Positions 23,033 through 35,402 of a DNA stretch of 64,000 nt are shown piece after piece. The first letter of the stretch is position 1. The number at the start of each line of letters is the position of its first letter. A model generated the notes under the pieces. It did not search any database. It had not been told where the DNA came from and saw only the letters and a program-made list of their open reading frames with translations. Made by a program: the position numbers and the translations under genes. Source of the stretch: Metellina segmentata (taxonomy: Eukaryota; Arthropoda; Arachnida; Araneae; Tetragnathidae); the NCBI GenBank assembly GCA_947359465.1, contig OX375876.1, forward strand, positions 67,276,998 to 67,340,997, given 5' to 3'.

Positions 23033-24666
23033 TCTATATAAATAAGAATGGAGTGTTTGTTTGTACATTCAATATTTTCGACCCATTTCAAGTTTTCTAT
23101 CCGTTTTGGACCCTTCTGATGCCGAATCCGCTTTTTTCTCGTTTGGTGTCTGTCTGTCTGTCTGTATGTTGTGCCCTATACACGTCCACGCGGTTTAAGA
23201 TATTTTCATGAAAATTTGCATACAGTGAGTACTTATCTTCATTTAGTGAGTGGCATTGGTTGCGAAAGTCTGTCTGTCCGTCTTTCTGTTCTATGCTCGA
23301 TTTTCTGTTTGTGTGTTTGTGTAGACATCACATGAATTGTATTCCAGATATTTGATTGCATTGTATTTTATTTTATACATTATCTATTAGTTTAGTGAAT
23401 GCAATATTAAACATTTCTTTATTGTTATATTTAGTTGAGTTTCATGCTAAAACACCTGAGTAAGTATACTTAAATCAACCATAATTTGGTAGTTTTGGAA
23501 AAATTGTAATGTCTATTGAATATTACGATTACTTCGATTGTTTTAACAGTACTGCTGAAAAAGTAATTATTCTTCAAATTTTTTTTTTTATGGAATTTCA
23601 TCTCTGATACTTCATTTATTTCGAGTCTTATTTTTATTCTTTGCGCAATGAAAACGATTTCCGAATATTTGGGACAGACGATATTTTTCAATGAAACGAG
23701 AATGAACAAGATCGTGCGAGCAGTGATATTTTTTCTGGTTCTTTCGCTCTGAATTAATTTCACATTTCTAAATTTTGTACACTTTTAGTTGTAAGTTGTG
23801 GCAACTGTGCGAGATCAAGAGATAAAATTGAATCACAAATTAATATCTTTAGAACAATTTTTTGCGACATCTTTTATTTTGTTTTACTTCGCTGTTTCCT
23901 GTTTTAAATATTTATTATTTTAATAAATGTGTTTTCTTCTCATCACACGCAACAGCACCACAAAGTATTAGACTTAAAAATATTAGGTAAGTCAGTATGA
24001 ATTTTCAGTAAATTTTAAGTGTAGTTATGCCATTATTGAAAGAATAATGCCGTTATTTAAAGAATAATGCCTTTATTGAAAGAATAATGCCGTTATTGAA
24101 AGAATAATGCCGTTATTTAAAGAATAATGCCGTTATTGAAAGAATAATGCCATTATTGAAAGAATAATAATGTTTTTTATTCCAAACTGGAACTTTTTCC
24201 AACATTGTTGTAATAATGACAATAGAAGATTGCAAAATTTCACAATGTCGCATACCGGAGGCAAGAGTGCCACAAGAAACAAATATTGTTTTGTTGACTA
24301 TGAGTGCGAGAGCACTCGCCGTAAATCGTAATTTTAATTAATTGAGTTGAACATGAAAAGAACTTAAGAAAGGGAATTCCAAATCTTCCTATAAATCGTC
24401 TTTTATAGTAGTAACCTTAGTATCACCTTTCGTCATTTTGTAGCTTTGTCATACAGCAATTGTGCGATGTATGTGAAATGTATTACATGAATGGATATGC
24501 ATGTGTAGGATTTGTGTTCAAAGTAAGTTGTAGAAAATATAAAGATGGCGAAAGATGTTAAAATACATTTTTATTCTACAAAAAAAGTAAGTCATTATAT
24601 ATTTTGATTATCTCTTCAATCTAGAGTAAACCAATTCAAACCGAGTAAGGTCGGGTATTTTGCTAG
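23033..24666 (+). mobile_element. Helitron A, full-length non-autonomous copy 1
   Basis: The 5' end is A|TCTATATAAATAAGAATGG. The 3' end has the stem-loop CCGA-GTAAGG-TCGG, then GGTATTTTGCTAG|T, so insertion was between A and T as expected for Helitrons. It contains a CTGT tetranucleotide run near 23146 and a 20-bp tandem array. No Rep or helicase coding is present, so it depended on an autonomous relative. Length is 1634 bp. Confidence 0.88.
24026..24168. repeat. 20-bp tandem array inside Helitron A copy 1, about 7 units
   Basis: The unit ATAATGCCGTTATTGAAAGA repeats with TTTAAAG/TTGAAAG variants. The same array has about 7 units in the copy at 26068-27736 and about 2 in the copy at 61573-63214. 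Confidence 0.9.
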
Positions 24667-24924
24667 TAGTAAAATAAAATTGAAAAGCAACTCCCATGGC
24701 TCTGAGGAAATTACGAAAAATAATTATTCATGCGTTGTGTAGCTCTGTTGATATTAATAAATCTTTCACAAATATTATTAAAGTATGAATAAGGGTATTT
24801 GTTAATGAGAAGTGTGTTTTTTAGATATTTACATTGTAATAAAAAGGTTGAATCAGAATTACAAATTTTTTTGAAACGTACCAATTGACCAGCAATCGTG
24901 TGTTATGTTACAGTTATTTTGTAT

Positions 24925-24928
<4 letters not shown>

Positions 24929-24987
<59 letters not shown>
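24929..24987. repeat. (TA)n microsatellite
   Basis: About 29 uninterrupted TA units. Confidence 0.95.
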
Positions 24988-24990
<3 letters not shown>

Positions 24991-25009
24991 GGAACCAGAC
25001 ATTAACACG

Positions 25010-25240
25010 TAGGAAGTTACTAAACCATCTTGGTGGTTAGTATCAACGAAGTATCTCGTCTTTAGCAAAACTGACCACATCTTGATGGACTCGATGTCTC
25101 GGCACCAGTAAAAAAATAAGACGAGTCATCAAAAAAGAGGCAATATCTTAATGACGCGGTATTTGATCATTAGCATAATTTGTCAGATCTGGATGGAAGA
25201 GATATATCGTCCAAACTACTTGGAGGGTTAGAATGCCAAA
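25010..25240 (-). repeat. 'GATATC' family repeat, copy 4
   Basis: In reverse it begins TAACCCTCCAAGTAGTTTGG and ends in CTAACCACCAAGATGG, co-linear with 14995-15230. It contains ATCAAGATGTGGTCAGTTTT and GACGAGATACTTCGTTG. Confidence 0.75.
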
Positions 25241-26045
25241 AAAAAAATAAGCAAGCTAAAAAATTAGTGAAATCACTCGTACTTGAAAAATATTAAAAAG
25301 GAAAACGTGCTGAGTCCCCGAAAGGGCCATCAACTTTTTTTGTTAACTTACATTATCTTTACTAGTCTAGTTAGAATCTTTTATGCAATTAACTAGCTTT
25401 CTTCGTATATTTTGTACAGAGTATAATTGATAACTACTGCAATACACTCAATAAGTGTAAACAAGGTTATATTTTTTAGCCAACGTTCTTAACGACGTTC
25501 TTTATAAGGACACTTGAAAATCAGGCATACTTTTTCTGTGCGAGACTGAAGTTTGCTATAGAGAATATTGAATTCCTTTGTAAAATTAATTGCTGAAATT
25601 CGAGGTGTTATCAGTAGAGAATATACGAACGAAAACACAAGTGCTAAAATATTTTTAACCATCCTCTATGTGTCAAAATCTGTTATTTTGAGCCAATATA
25701 ATCCTATCGGAGTTTACGATGAAATCCAAAAACTTCATAGGATTACATGTCCCTCTTGAGTAAACTTTTGAACGTTATATAAAGTGCACTTCATCCTTTT
25801 TTTATAAAATATCTGCCATAAAATGTACTTATAGAACAGATCTATATCCCGTGTTTTTTTCTAAAATGTATTTAATCTATCTTCATGTAACTAATTAAAT
25901 TTATAAAATTAAAATGTGAATTTTATTTATTTACTTTCAATATAAAAAAAAATGCGAATATATTATTACACTATATCAATAGTGTCTGGTGTATATTTTC
26001 TCAATAATGGCAATTTGCTATATCTGGCAATCTGGCAATTTGCAA

Positions 26046-26062
26046 TATATATATATATATAT
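26046..26062. repeat. Short (TA)n run beside Helitron A copy 2
   Basis: About 8 TA units lie next to the Helitron 3' terminus at 26068. Confidence 0.9.
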
Positions 26063-26575
26063 ACATACTAGCAAAATACCCGACCTTACTCGGTTTGAAT
26101 TCGTTTACTCTAGATTGAAGAGATAACCAAAATATATAATGACTTACGTTTTTTGTAGAATAAAAATTTATTTTAACACCTTTCGCCATCTTTATATTTT
26201 CTACAACTTACTTTGGACACAAATCCTACACATGCATATCCATTCATGTAATACATTTCACATACATCGCACAATTGCTGTATGACAAAGCTACAAAAAG
26301 ACGAAAGGTGATACTAAGTTTACTACTATAAAAGACGATTTATAGGAAGATTTGGAATTCCCTTTCTTAAGTTCTCTTCATGTGCAACTCAATTAATTAA
26401 AATTACGATTTACGGCGAGTGCTCTCGCACTCATAGTCAACAAAACAATATTTTTTTACTTGTGACACTCTTGCCTCCGGTATGCGACATTGTGAAATTT
26501 TGCAATCTTCTCCTGTCATTACTACAACGAATTTTTTAATGTTGGAAAAAGTTCTAGTTTTAATTTTTAAACATT

Positions 26576-26720
26576 ATTATTCTTTCAATAACGACATTAT
26601 TCTTTAAATAACGGCATAATTCTTTAAAAAACGGCATTATTCTTTAAATAACGGAATTATTCTTTAAATAACGGCATTATTCTTTAAATAACGGCATTAT
26701 TCTTTCAATAATGGCATAAC
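26576..26720. repeat. 20-bp tandem array inside Helitron A copy 2, about 7 units
   Basis: The unit ATTATTCTTTAAATAACGGC is the reverse complement of the array in copy 1, with A/C variants. Confidence 0.9.
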
Positions 26721-27582
26721 TACACTTAAAATTTACTGAAAATTTATACTGACTTACCTAACATTCTCAAGTCTAATACTTTGTGGTGCTGTAGGGTGTT
26801 ATGAGAAGGAAAACACATTTATTACAAATAATAAATATTTAAAACAGAAAACAGTAAAATAGAACAAAATAAAAGATGTCGGAAAAATTGTTCTAAAGAT
26901 ATTAATTTGTGATTCATTTTTATCTCTTGATCTCGCACAGTTGCCACAATTTACAACTAAAAGTGCACAAAATTTAGAAATGTGAAATTAATTCAGAGCG
27001 AAAGAAACAGAAAATATCACTGCTCACGCGATCTTGTTCATTCTCGTTTCCTTGAAAAATATCGTCTGTCTCAAATATATTCCGAAATCGTTTTCATTGC
27101 GCTAAGAACAAAAATAAGACTCGAAATAAATGAAGTATCAGAGCTGAAATTTCATTAAAAAATATAATTTTTTGAAGAATAATTACTTTTTCAGCAGTAC
27201 TGATAAAACAATCGAAGTAATCGTAATATTCAATAGACATTCCAATTTTTCCAAAAGTACCAAATTATGGCTGATTTAAGTATACTTACTCAGGTGTTTT
27301 AGCATGAAACTCATCTAAATATAACAATAAAGATATGTTTAATATTGCATTCATTATATTAATAGATAATGTATAAAATAAAATACACTGCAATCAAATA
27401 TCTGGAATGCAATTCATGTGATGCGTACACAAACACACAAACACAAAATCGAACATAGAACAAAAAGACCGACAGACAGACTTTCGCAACCACTTCCACT
27501 CACTAAATCAAGATAAGTACTCACTGTATGCAAATTTCCATGAAAATATCTTAAACCGCGTGGACGTGTATAGGGCACAACA

Positions 27583-27583
27583 T

Positions 27584-27622
<39 letters not shown>
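27583..27622. repeat. (GACA)n microsatellite
   Basis: About 9 units of GACA inside Helitron A copy 2. The equivalent run in the other copies is shorter. Confidence 0.95.
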
Positions 27623-27736
27623 CCAAACGAGAAAAAGGCGGATTCGGCATCAGAAGGGTCCAAAACGGATAGAAAACTTGAAATGGGTCGAAAATATTGA
27701 ATGTACAAACAAACACTCCATTCTTATTTATATAGA

Positions 27737-29639
27737 TATACGACTTTCATCCACCGAGCTACATGTACAGTGGCGGCACTCGTGGCGATGCCTTCGCCAC
27801 GGAGTACTTAAGGCGGAACGAAGGCGCAACAAAGAACGTACTCACCAGCTGCTAAGCTCTCATTCACATGTTAGTCTTGACACCTCTTTCAGTTAGGCTT
27901 AAGAGCCTAAAGCTGTATACTCAATCGTAAAATACAATATCATTGGTTTGAAACCGAGTTATTCTTTTATCTTGGATAATGTTATCATAGGTTGACTTAA
28001 CTGATAATATCTATTTACTATAGTTTTGGAAAAGTCAGCTGTAATTGTCCTTAACTATCTTTGTACTTAAGTGATTCGAAAAGAGTTGGATCCATCAGGA
28101 AAGTCAAGGAATAAGTCAGTAATAAATATTTGATTAAGAAAGATTGAATGCGTCATTTAACTTGTGCATCATACCCGAATTGATAAAATTTCCTTACATT
28201 CCGAAATTTAATTTTCTTTATTATTGGATATGAACTAGTTGGAAACACCTTGGGACAGCAGGTATTTTAATTTATGCATGAAAATTTTTCATATCCAAGT
28301 AGTTTTTAATTTTATTACCGCAGTGTTTCTGTGTAAGCTCAAAAGTGTATATAAATATCGCTCAATCATGCTCTAATACAGTATGAATGATGATATAGTT
28401 TGTAGCAATAATTCTAAAATATAACGCGTTATTTTAACAAATATCAATACATATTAGATTAAGAATTATTGAAAAATTGTACTGTAGAGATCAGAATAAG
28501 AAAACTTTCTGGCAGTCCTAAACATAGTTTATGCTAGTATTTTTCAAATAATATGATGAGAAAACCTTGAGACCCCACAGTTGTTCTAATACATGAATCA
28601 AATTTTCATATCCCAGGTATATACACGTACAAATCAATCATGCTCCAATAACATATGAATGATTCTAAAATGACAATTTGTAATAATAATAAGATAATAT
28701 ATGAAATTAATTTATAACAAATTTAACTAGCTGAATGGTATATATATATGATATTCACAAAGTCTCGAATGTTTTAATAGAACATAAGATGATTTTTAAT
28801 GAAACGTTTATGTACAACGTTTTCATTAAAACTTGATAGGGACTTTATGGCACCGTATTTATTTTGTTTCCAAACTCACACAATCATAATTCCCTAGAAT
28901 CACTTACATATATAATCTAATGATTTATACCTTAACGTTTTTAATTATCTACAAGTTATTTAATTAATATTTCAAATAAATTCTTAATGGCGTACTCTGA
29001 TCCCGAAGGCTTCTCTATTTACATCTACAAAATTAAATCACAAGACTGCTCAAGAATGGTCAGATTTGAAAAGATTTCTCCCTATTTAAAGACTAATTTC
29101 CTTTCTGTACATAAGGAAGTGCAATTACTTCACAAAATATCTGCTTCAGTTAATAGAGAACCTTGCGTAAAGCCATTTCCATTAGCTCTAAATGAAAGGC
29201 TAAAGCAATTATGCTTGATGTGTTTGCATTGAAAAGTGGACTAAACAACTTAAAAGTTTGAATGCACTTTAAATGCTTTTCGAGAAACAATTTGAATGAC
29301 TTTTAAAAATTTGCATCGATTGAACTCGGCGCAATGTGAAATGGTTTCAAGTGATTGCCGAATAATGCTTTTCGGATTAGAGCTTGAAATGGGAACATAA
29401 ATGAAGTAATGCAGCACGGATTATGCGAGGATCAAAACACATCGTTCAAAATTGAAGTAATCGAAAAAGGATAGTAAAACGTTGATGTTAAAAAAAACAA
29501 AATTCGGGCAGACATTTATATGAAATTCACTTAAAATTTACTATGACAAGAGACATCTTGAATTATTGTTTTTTACAACAAATGTATTTATTTCGTTGAA
29601 AGACAGCGGCATACCGGTTTTTACTAGGTTTGGAGATAA
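27737..29639. other. Intronic DNA with one GC-rich hairpin
   Basis: A hairpin CGTGGCGA-TGCCT-TCGCCACG at 27789-27809 sits just outside Helitron A copy 2. An ATG-initiated 81-codon frame at 28987-29232 has no recognised motif. Confidence 0.5.
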
Positions 29640-30000
29640 GAGAAGAGTTACTTTCATTGAACGATAGCAACCGGATTGAACCAGTTTTAGAGATTTTTGA
29701 AAACTACCCTTAGTAGAACATTTAAAAATGTTTTTGTTGTTAGGTGAAAATGATTATTGAAACATCCGTTTCTGTCTTAACCAGTTTTAGAAAATGATGA
29801 GTATTTTTATTGAAACTTTATAACAGGTTTCAACTTGATTTGGTGAAAATTACCGTTATTAAAGCTTAACTACGGTTTTAACTAGTTGGAGCTGCTAAAT
29901 CAATTGGTGAGAATTACGATACTGAAACATCATTACCGTGTAACCAGTTTGGAAGATTGATGAGAAATTCTGCAACTGAAACATCGTTACTATTCTTATA
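29640..30000. repeat. Degenerate tandem repeat, period about 54 bp
   Basis: Phrases such as TGAAACATC(C/A/G)TTAC, (T/G)TAACCAGTTT and GATTGATGAGAA recur at roughly 53-62-bp spacing (29759, 29812, 29861, 29923, 29978). Five to six diverged units are visible. Confidence 0.65.
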
Positions 30001-30207
30001 CGATATTAAAATTTAGTATTATTTAAAATCATATTTCAGGGATGTTTATTGAATAGCAGTAGCGAAACTGTTCCTACACCATCTTTTCAACATCCAATCG
30101 AGGTTCCAGACCAATAAGTAAGCATTCATTGCTTAAGTCATCATTTTGGTATCTTCTATTGGAAGAAAAAAAATGATTACTTTCCTATTTCGAAGGAATC
30201 TTGAAAG

Positions 30208-30504
30208 GGTAGGTAGGTACTTCAATGTACGCCACACTGGAATAGCTCAACGGTCTATCGGCAAGAGTCCGGGATCAAACCGGAAGTGAAAGATCCGAGG
30301 ACAACACCACTTAATTTTGAACCACGGTCAGATGACGAGGCTGGCTCCCCACTCTACAAATTTCCGCACTTTGCCAACGTTAAGACATTTAAGACCACGA
30401 AGGATTTAACTTGCACCAGCGTTTTTTGTACACGCCTGTCGTGTTTTAGGATTCGAACTACCAACCCTCCGTTTGAAAATATGTTACTCTTCCAACCGGG
30501 CTAG
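30208..30504 (-). mobile_element. SINE-A, full-length copy
   Basis: In reverse the head at 30504 begins CTAGCCCGGTTGGAAGAGTA (A-box region), with a B-box GGTAGTTCGAATCC. The body includes GTCATCTGACCGTGGTTCAA and GATCCCGGACTC. It ends in GTACCTACCTACC, the (CCTA)n tail typical of this family. Confidence 0.85.
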
Positions 30505-31647
30505 AATTTTCGTAGAGGATCGCGCAGTAAATTTTTCCAAATCTAAATTAACAAAGAATAGCACCTAGTTGCTTTCACAACAGTAATTGCAGTTATTTTG
30601 AAAATGCGTTTAAAACAGATCGCTACATAAAAAAGTCTGACACATCGGTATTGAGAATTCACACCCTAAATTTGTAAACCCTAAGACAATCATGCTTTTC
30701 CGACACGAGCTTCATTGAGCGTACGATACATAGTTCGATAATAAGATTTCAATCTATTTTCGAGATTCTACTATTACTTAATATTTCAAATGATCAAAAG
30801 AAAATAGAACCTTCATGTTACTTCATTTCAAGCGTTTTGGGATTTCATATATGAAATAATGCCACAAAAGCAGGTGATACACATGCATTCGAAGTATACC
30901 TTAGCCAAGCGAATTTAAAGGGGTTTGCTACAAGTGTAGGACTTGTGTTCCTTACTGATGGTGAGAAATGTTTTAATATGGGTAAGATTTATTTAGTGTC
31001 AACCGTTTATTTTTGAACTTATTGAAAGTGTGTTGACTAATAATTTCAAGTAATACCTGAGAAAATTGAATAGTATCTTTTGTTACAAAGTATAGAACTA
31101 AGTTGCTTCGAAAAAATATTTTTATTTCATTTTGGAGCAAAAAGAGAATAATTCTATTATTTTTTCGTAAATCAATCAAAATCATACACCTGTTTTTGTG
31201 CGATTTCAAAATATATTATAAATTTTGGTATGCCATAGAAGATCGGTAATTAGTTTATGTGTGCCATGGTAGCATAAATGTTCAAAATCGCTGCCTTAGA
31301 TCATAATTTAAAAAAGTATTCTGTTGATGAGATTTTAGTAGAACATTTTTACGCTCTTTTTATTACCTGTAGCATTTATCTTACATTTTGTGTTTAGTTC
31401 CATTAAAGTTTTAGTTCGAGGATTTCCATATAAGAATTTTGAACATATCACTCGTTATGCTTTGCTTTACCTCAAAACACAACTTTGGAAAGTTAGTTAA
31501 AGGTAAGAAGGTTTCGAAGTTTTCCAGTGGGTTGTAAACCTGCCTAATAAATCAAATAATGGTCAACAATTCTTTACTCTTAAATCCCTCTTAGTATCTT
31601 ACGCGTAAAAGTCAAAATTATAAAACTGAAAGCGAAAAATATGTTTT

Positions 31648-31699
<52 letters not shown>

Positions 31700-32841
31700 C
31701 GTATTTAAGCAAAAACAAAAGGTCAGGAATTAATATTATATTAGATAGTGGTGTCATAATTATTTATAAAATGATAGGGTATCGGAAAACAGGTTGGAAA
31801 TTGGAGTTTAATTTTAATCTGAAAATAAATATAAAAGACAAATGAGACATTTCTGTGATTTATTTGAAATTTTCTAGTTTAAATGAATTAGACAACCTCA
31901 AAAATTATTTCTTAGAAATTTTAAATTAGGTCAACTATACCTTCAAAAGATATTTTGTGATTTCATTCATAAATCTTAAGGTTTTCTGCTAGAATTTTCA
32001 AAAAAGGTAAAAGATGGTTACTATATCAATTTCAAAAGTTTTCCTTTACAAATTTTTATTTCATCAACACTTTTTGAGTTTTTGTGACAAGGAAAGCCTG
32101 CAGCTCTTCAAAGCTTTTTTTCTTAGTTTAGGAGATTGTTTTACGGTCGGAAAAATTTGTCTAAACTTATTTTGTTCGGTATAAATAAACCTGTCAGTTT
32201 CCTCTCCCACTATCCATTTATCTTCTTCATACGCTTCATCCAATACACTCCCCCCAGTCACATTTATCCTGATGGAAAATACGTCTCTTTTAGTTAGTGC
32301 GGAGTGTAAAAAATGTATTTTCGTGTCCTCAAGCCAAATATTTAACTTTTTTGCTCCACTACCAAAATAGAGTTACTAGATATTTCCAGGAGTGCAAATA
32401 CATGACGTTGGTACATTGAGTAAAAATTTATTAGAATTGGAATTGAAAAATAATAAAGGTAAAGATTAGAGATGAATTAAAAAAAATTAAGTGCACTTAT
32501 TTACGTTCAAATTTCTTAACATGCTCAAAATCAACTAATGTATGTTCTTATACATGTTCAAAATGAGATATAATACTTAATTCGTATCAAGTAAGGTCAT
32601 CTGATTTATATCTGAGAGAGTAGTGGTGGCCATAGCACGGCTCGCGAGTCGTATTCGGCTCTCTCAGACAAGTTATGCGGCTCTGTGAAAATAAAATGTA
32701 TGTATGAGATATGGTAAACTATAAAACTGATAAATATTCAAAAGAAATTATTTTATTTCATTTCTTGTTACAAAGTTATTCAAAAAACATAAAAATAAAA
32801 AATGGTATTAAAAACATTGTTCCGATTCTATCAAATAACTA
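30505..32841. other. AT-rich intronic DNA, nothing recognised
   Basis: Only the TA run at 31650 and short chance frames were seen. Confidence 0.6.
31650..31698. repeat. (TA)n microsatellite
   Basis: About 24 TA units. Confidence 0.95.
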
Positions 32842-32941
32842 TCATATAAAAAAAATGTGTCGGTCTTTTTCCGGTTTATTCGCTTTGTGATTGGTATATA
32901 GGGTTGACGTGCGATAGCGAGAAGTGTGTGGAGCCCCCTAG
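32842..32941 (+). mobile_element. Helitron C, 100-bp mini-Helitron
   Basis: It begins A|TCATATAAAAAAAATGTGTC and ends GTGTGGAGCCCCCTAG|T. The left about 60 bp match the 5' end of the 901-bp copy at 43498-44398 (TTTATTCG-TTTGTGATTGGTA). The right end matches its 3' terminus. Almost the whole interior is absent. The upstream arm of the 3' hairpin has changed from GGGGGCGG to GTGTGTGG, so the stem is weak. Confidence 0.72.
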
Positions 32942-33642
32942 TTTTGTAAAGAAAATAAATATTTAATAAATTAATTTACTTGTGGTTACCTTACGAATGT
33001 TGCCCATATTGGCAGTTAGCAGTCGAAAGTTTGGTTGATGACTTGTTATGGAAGTTTGCACTAGCTCAGTTAAATGCTGATCAGATCAGTTAAAACAGTA
33101 CAGTACAGACTCAAAAGAATGCGAAGTACAGATAATTAAGATCAGTCTCAACACACACCACTCTTTGGTTTTAGGTTTATTTTTGCTCCGGAATCTGTTT
33201 CTAAAACTCAAAAGTTGAACAACCATTTTGATTTACCTGTTTCAATACTTCACCTTCTTGAAGATCTAGTAGCTCCAACAACTGACTAGGAGGAAGGGGT
33301 CTGTGGGTAAACTTTAAAAGATTGAATTATTTTTCAGTTTCTCATTGTTTTGTTATCAAAGATAAATAAATGGCTCTTTTAAATAGATGACCACACCTGT
33401 AATAGAGCATGCTTGAACTGTTATCAGACTTCGTGTCTTAGCTTTCATATCACTGCCAAATACCATTAAAAATTGAAGACGGAAGTACTACGAAAGTCAC
33501 AGGAGTTTGTGACAACTTGTGGAAAACATTTTTCCGTGTTGATGCCCAAGTTGCGATGCCCAAGTTGATGCTTGTGTTAAGGTCAGAGGCTAGCACATTT
33601 ACTTAATAGGTGCATTTTAACACTTTTACGTTTTATTCGCAA

Positions 33643-34609
33643 CTAGCCACTGCGTGGCCAACACGGCTTTACCGTGACAGTTCTTTTTGTCAGGTAGCGT
33701 GTAACCACTGCTCACAAAACCCCGGAGATTGCTACGAATTCACGCAAACCAAATGGGAATTCGTAGACTATTGGATAACAGCCATCACGAACAACGACGT
33801 CATTGTCAAATGCGGCCAAATTCGAATTCGAAGAGATCAAATTGGCGTGACGACACAATCTCTTGCGAAAATATCAATATTTAAATGAAAATTCATTTAT
33901 TGAAAGAAAATCAAACGTATGAAGTATCTGGTGTAAAATTTTCCGCAGATTTCAAATCCGTTGAAATTTTTATTGGATCTTTAACCATCGTTGATTTAGA
34001 AAAAAGATCTGAAGAAAACCAATCGTAACTTTAATTATTTCTTTTTCTTCACTCGAATCCGTTGCTCAGGAAATCAAATAAGATTGAATCTCGAATCAAA
34101 AGAAGGTCATTCTTCACGGGGACAATTCGTATTGTATAAAATAAAAAAAGTTACAGTTTAAAAATTATTTATTTAAAGAAAATCATATTGTTAGGTATCG
34201 ATGTAATGTGAAATTTTCCACAGATTTAAAATTCGTGTAAATTTTTATTCCATTTTTAACAATCAAGGATGTAGAAAATAGTACTCCATAGCTCCAGTTA
34301 AAACTTTATTTGTTGTTTTATCGTCCGCTGAAAAATTGTTCCACGCAAAATGAAACGTAAACACGGAAAAATACATTTGGAATCTGTCATCTCTTTATGG
34401 CGTAGCCATTCCCAAAAAACGATAATAATATTAAATGCCATTAAATTAATTTTAAAATGTTCAAGATTGAATTTTAAAATTCGGTCTTCGTACAAAAACT
34501 GCAAAACATTTGGACTACCTGTGTGCTGAATCCCATTATTGTAAGTGCCATAGATTCGTCAGGACAGCCCCCACACACAGAAAAACACTTCCTTTTATAA
34601 TAGTAGAGA
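33643..34609 (-). mobile_element. Helitron B, copy 1
   Basis: On the minus strand it begins A|TCTCTACTATTATAAAAGGA (34609 downward). It ends with the hairpin GGCCAC-GCA-GTGGC and CTAG|T at 33643. The interior carries two diverged copies of a block with ATTTTCC(G/A)CAGATTT. It shares long stretches with 38108-38915, including TGTGTGC(T/C)(G/A)AATCCCATTA and GGCGTGACG-CAC(A/G)ATCTCTTG. No coding capacity was seen. Confidence 0.75.
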
Positions 34610-35109
34610 TTATTGATTCGTATGACCTGCTGATCTCAACAATTTTTCCTCATTCTAGTAGCGCCACGATGCAAATGAGTGTTCTTATTTTATTCCACAT
34701 AGCTTGTGAACTATAAATTCGTCATTTGATATACTGCGGTGCGCAAATTTTATGGGATTAAACTCGGATAGCATTATCCTTAATTTTCAGATATGTGTAC
34801 TTGATTAAAATTAATTGATATATCAGGGTTTAAATCTGTCTCAACTTGAAAAAAATAAAGGTATTAGTTGTTTTTTAAAATACAACCTGTAACATAAATA
34901 AGAGCATATGTATCTCACAGTACAAAGCATTTTTTAATCACAATATACTTCAAATGCCATCACATCTTCTGTATTGCATACATAAAAAAATATTTGTTGA
35001 GATATTGCTCATGGAGACCTTCTAAAAACAAATAGTAATAATGAATATAAGCTTTGATACACACATTGCATACCTCAGACTACAAAATTCATCCAAATAC
35101 AAAAAAGCA

Positions 35110-35111
<2 letters not shown>

Positions 35112-35145
<34 letters not shown>
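35112..35145. repeat. (TA)n microsatellite
   Basis: About 16 TA units. Confidence 0.95.
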
Positions 35146-35151
<6 letters not shown>

Positions 35152-35402
35152 CAGGTTGTATAAAGGCAAACTTGAAACCATTTTGTACTTGAGTGTTATT
35201 TGCCTTTCGGATATTTTTTAATAATGGTCGTTACATAGTTGGAACAGAACCTATCAGTAACACTTATCAAGCAGTATGTGATCCTGAAAATTGTACATTG
35301 ACAGTTTGCTTTAATACATATTGAACTATTCATAGATACAAATTCTAGCTTATTACTTATTAAAACTTTTTTGTATGATGCTCGTTAAAAATGTCGCATG
35401 TT

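Larger units (their letters stand above)
26068..27736 (-). mobile_element. Helitron A, full-length non-autonomous copy 2 (inverted)
   Basis: On the minus strand it starts A|TCTATATAAATAAGAATGG (27736 downward) and ends with the stem-loop plus TTTTGCTAG|T at 26068. It is co-linear with copy 1 along its whole length, and both termini and the A/T target are intact. It carries a GACA tetranucleotide run at 27583-27620 and no protein-coding capacity. Length is 1669 bp. Confidence 0.88.

Noticed and set aside
24026..24168. CRISPR-like array
   Set aside because: The units are directly contiguous with no spacers, and the array is part of a eukaryotic Helitron.
34540..34550. Donor-like ATTGTAAGTGCC as a possible end of the preceding frequenin exon
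   Set aside because: It belongs to Helitron B and recurs at 38840; no frequenin coding precedes it.
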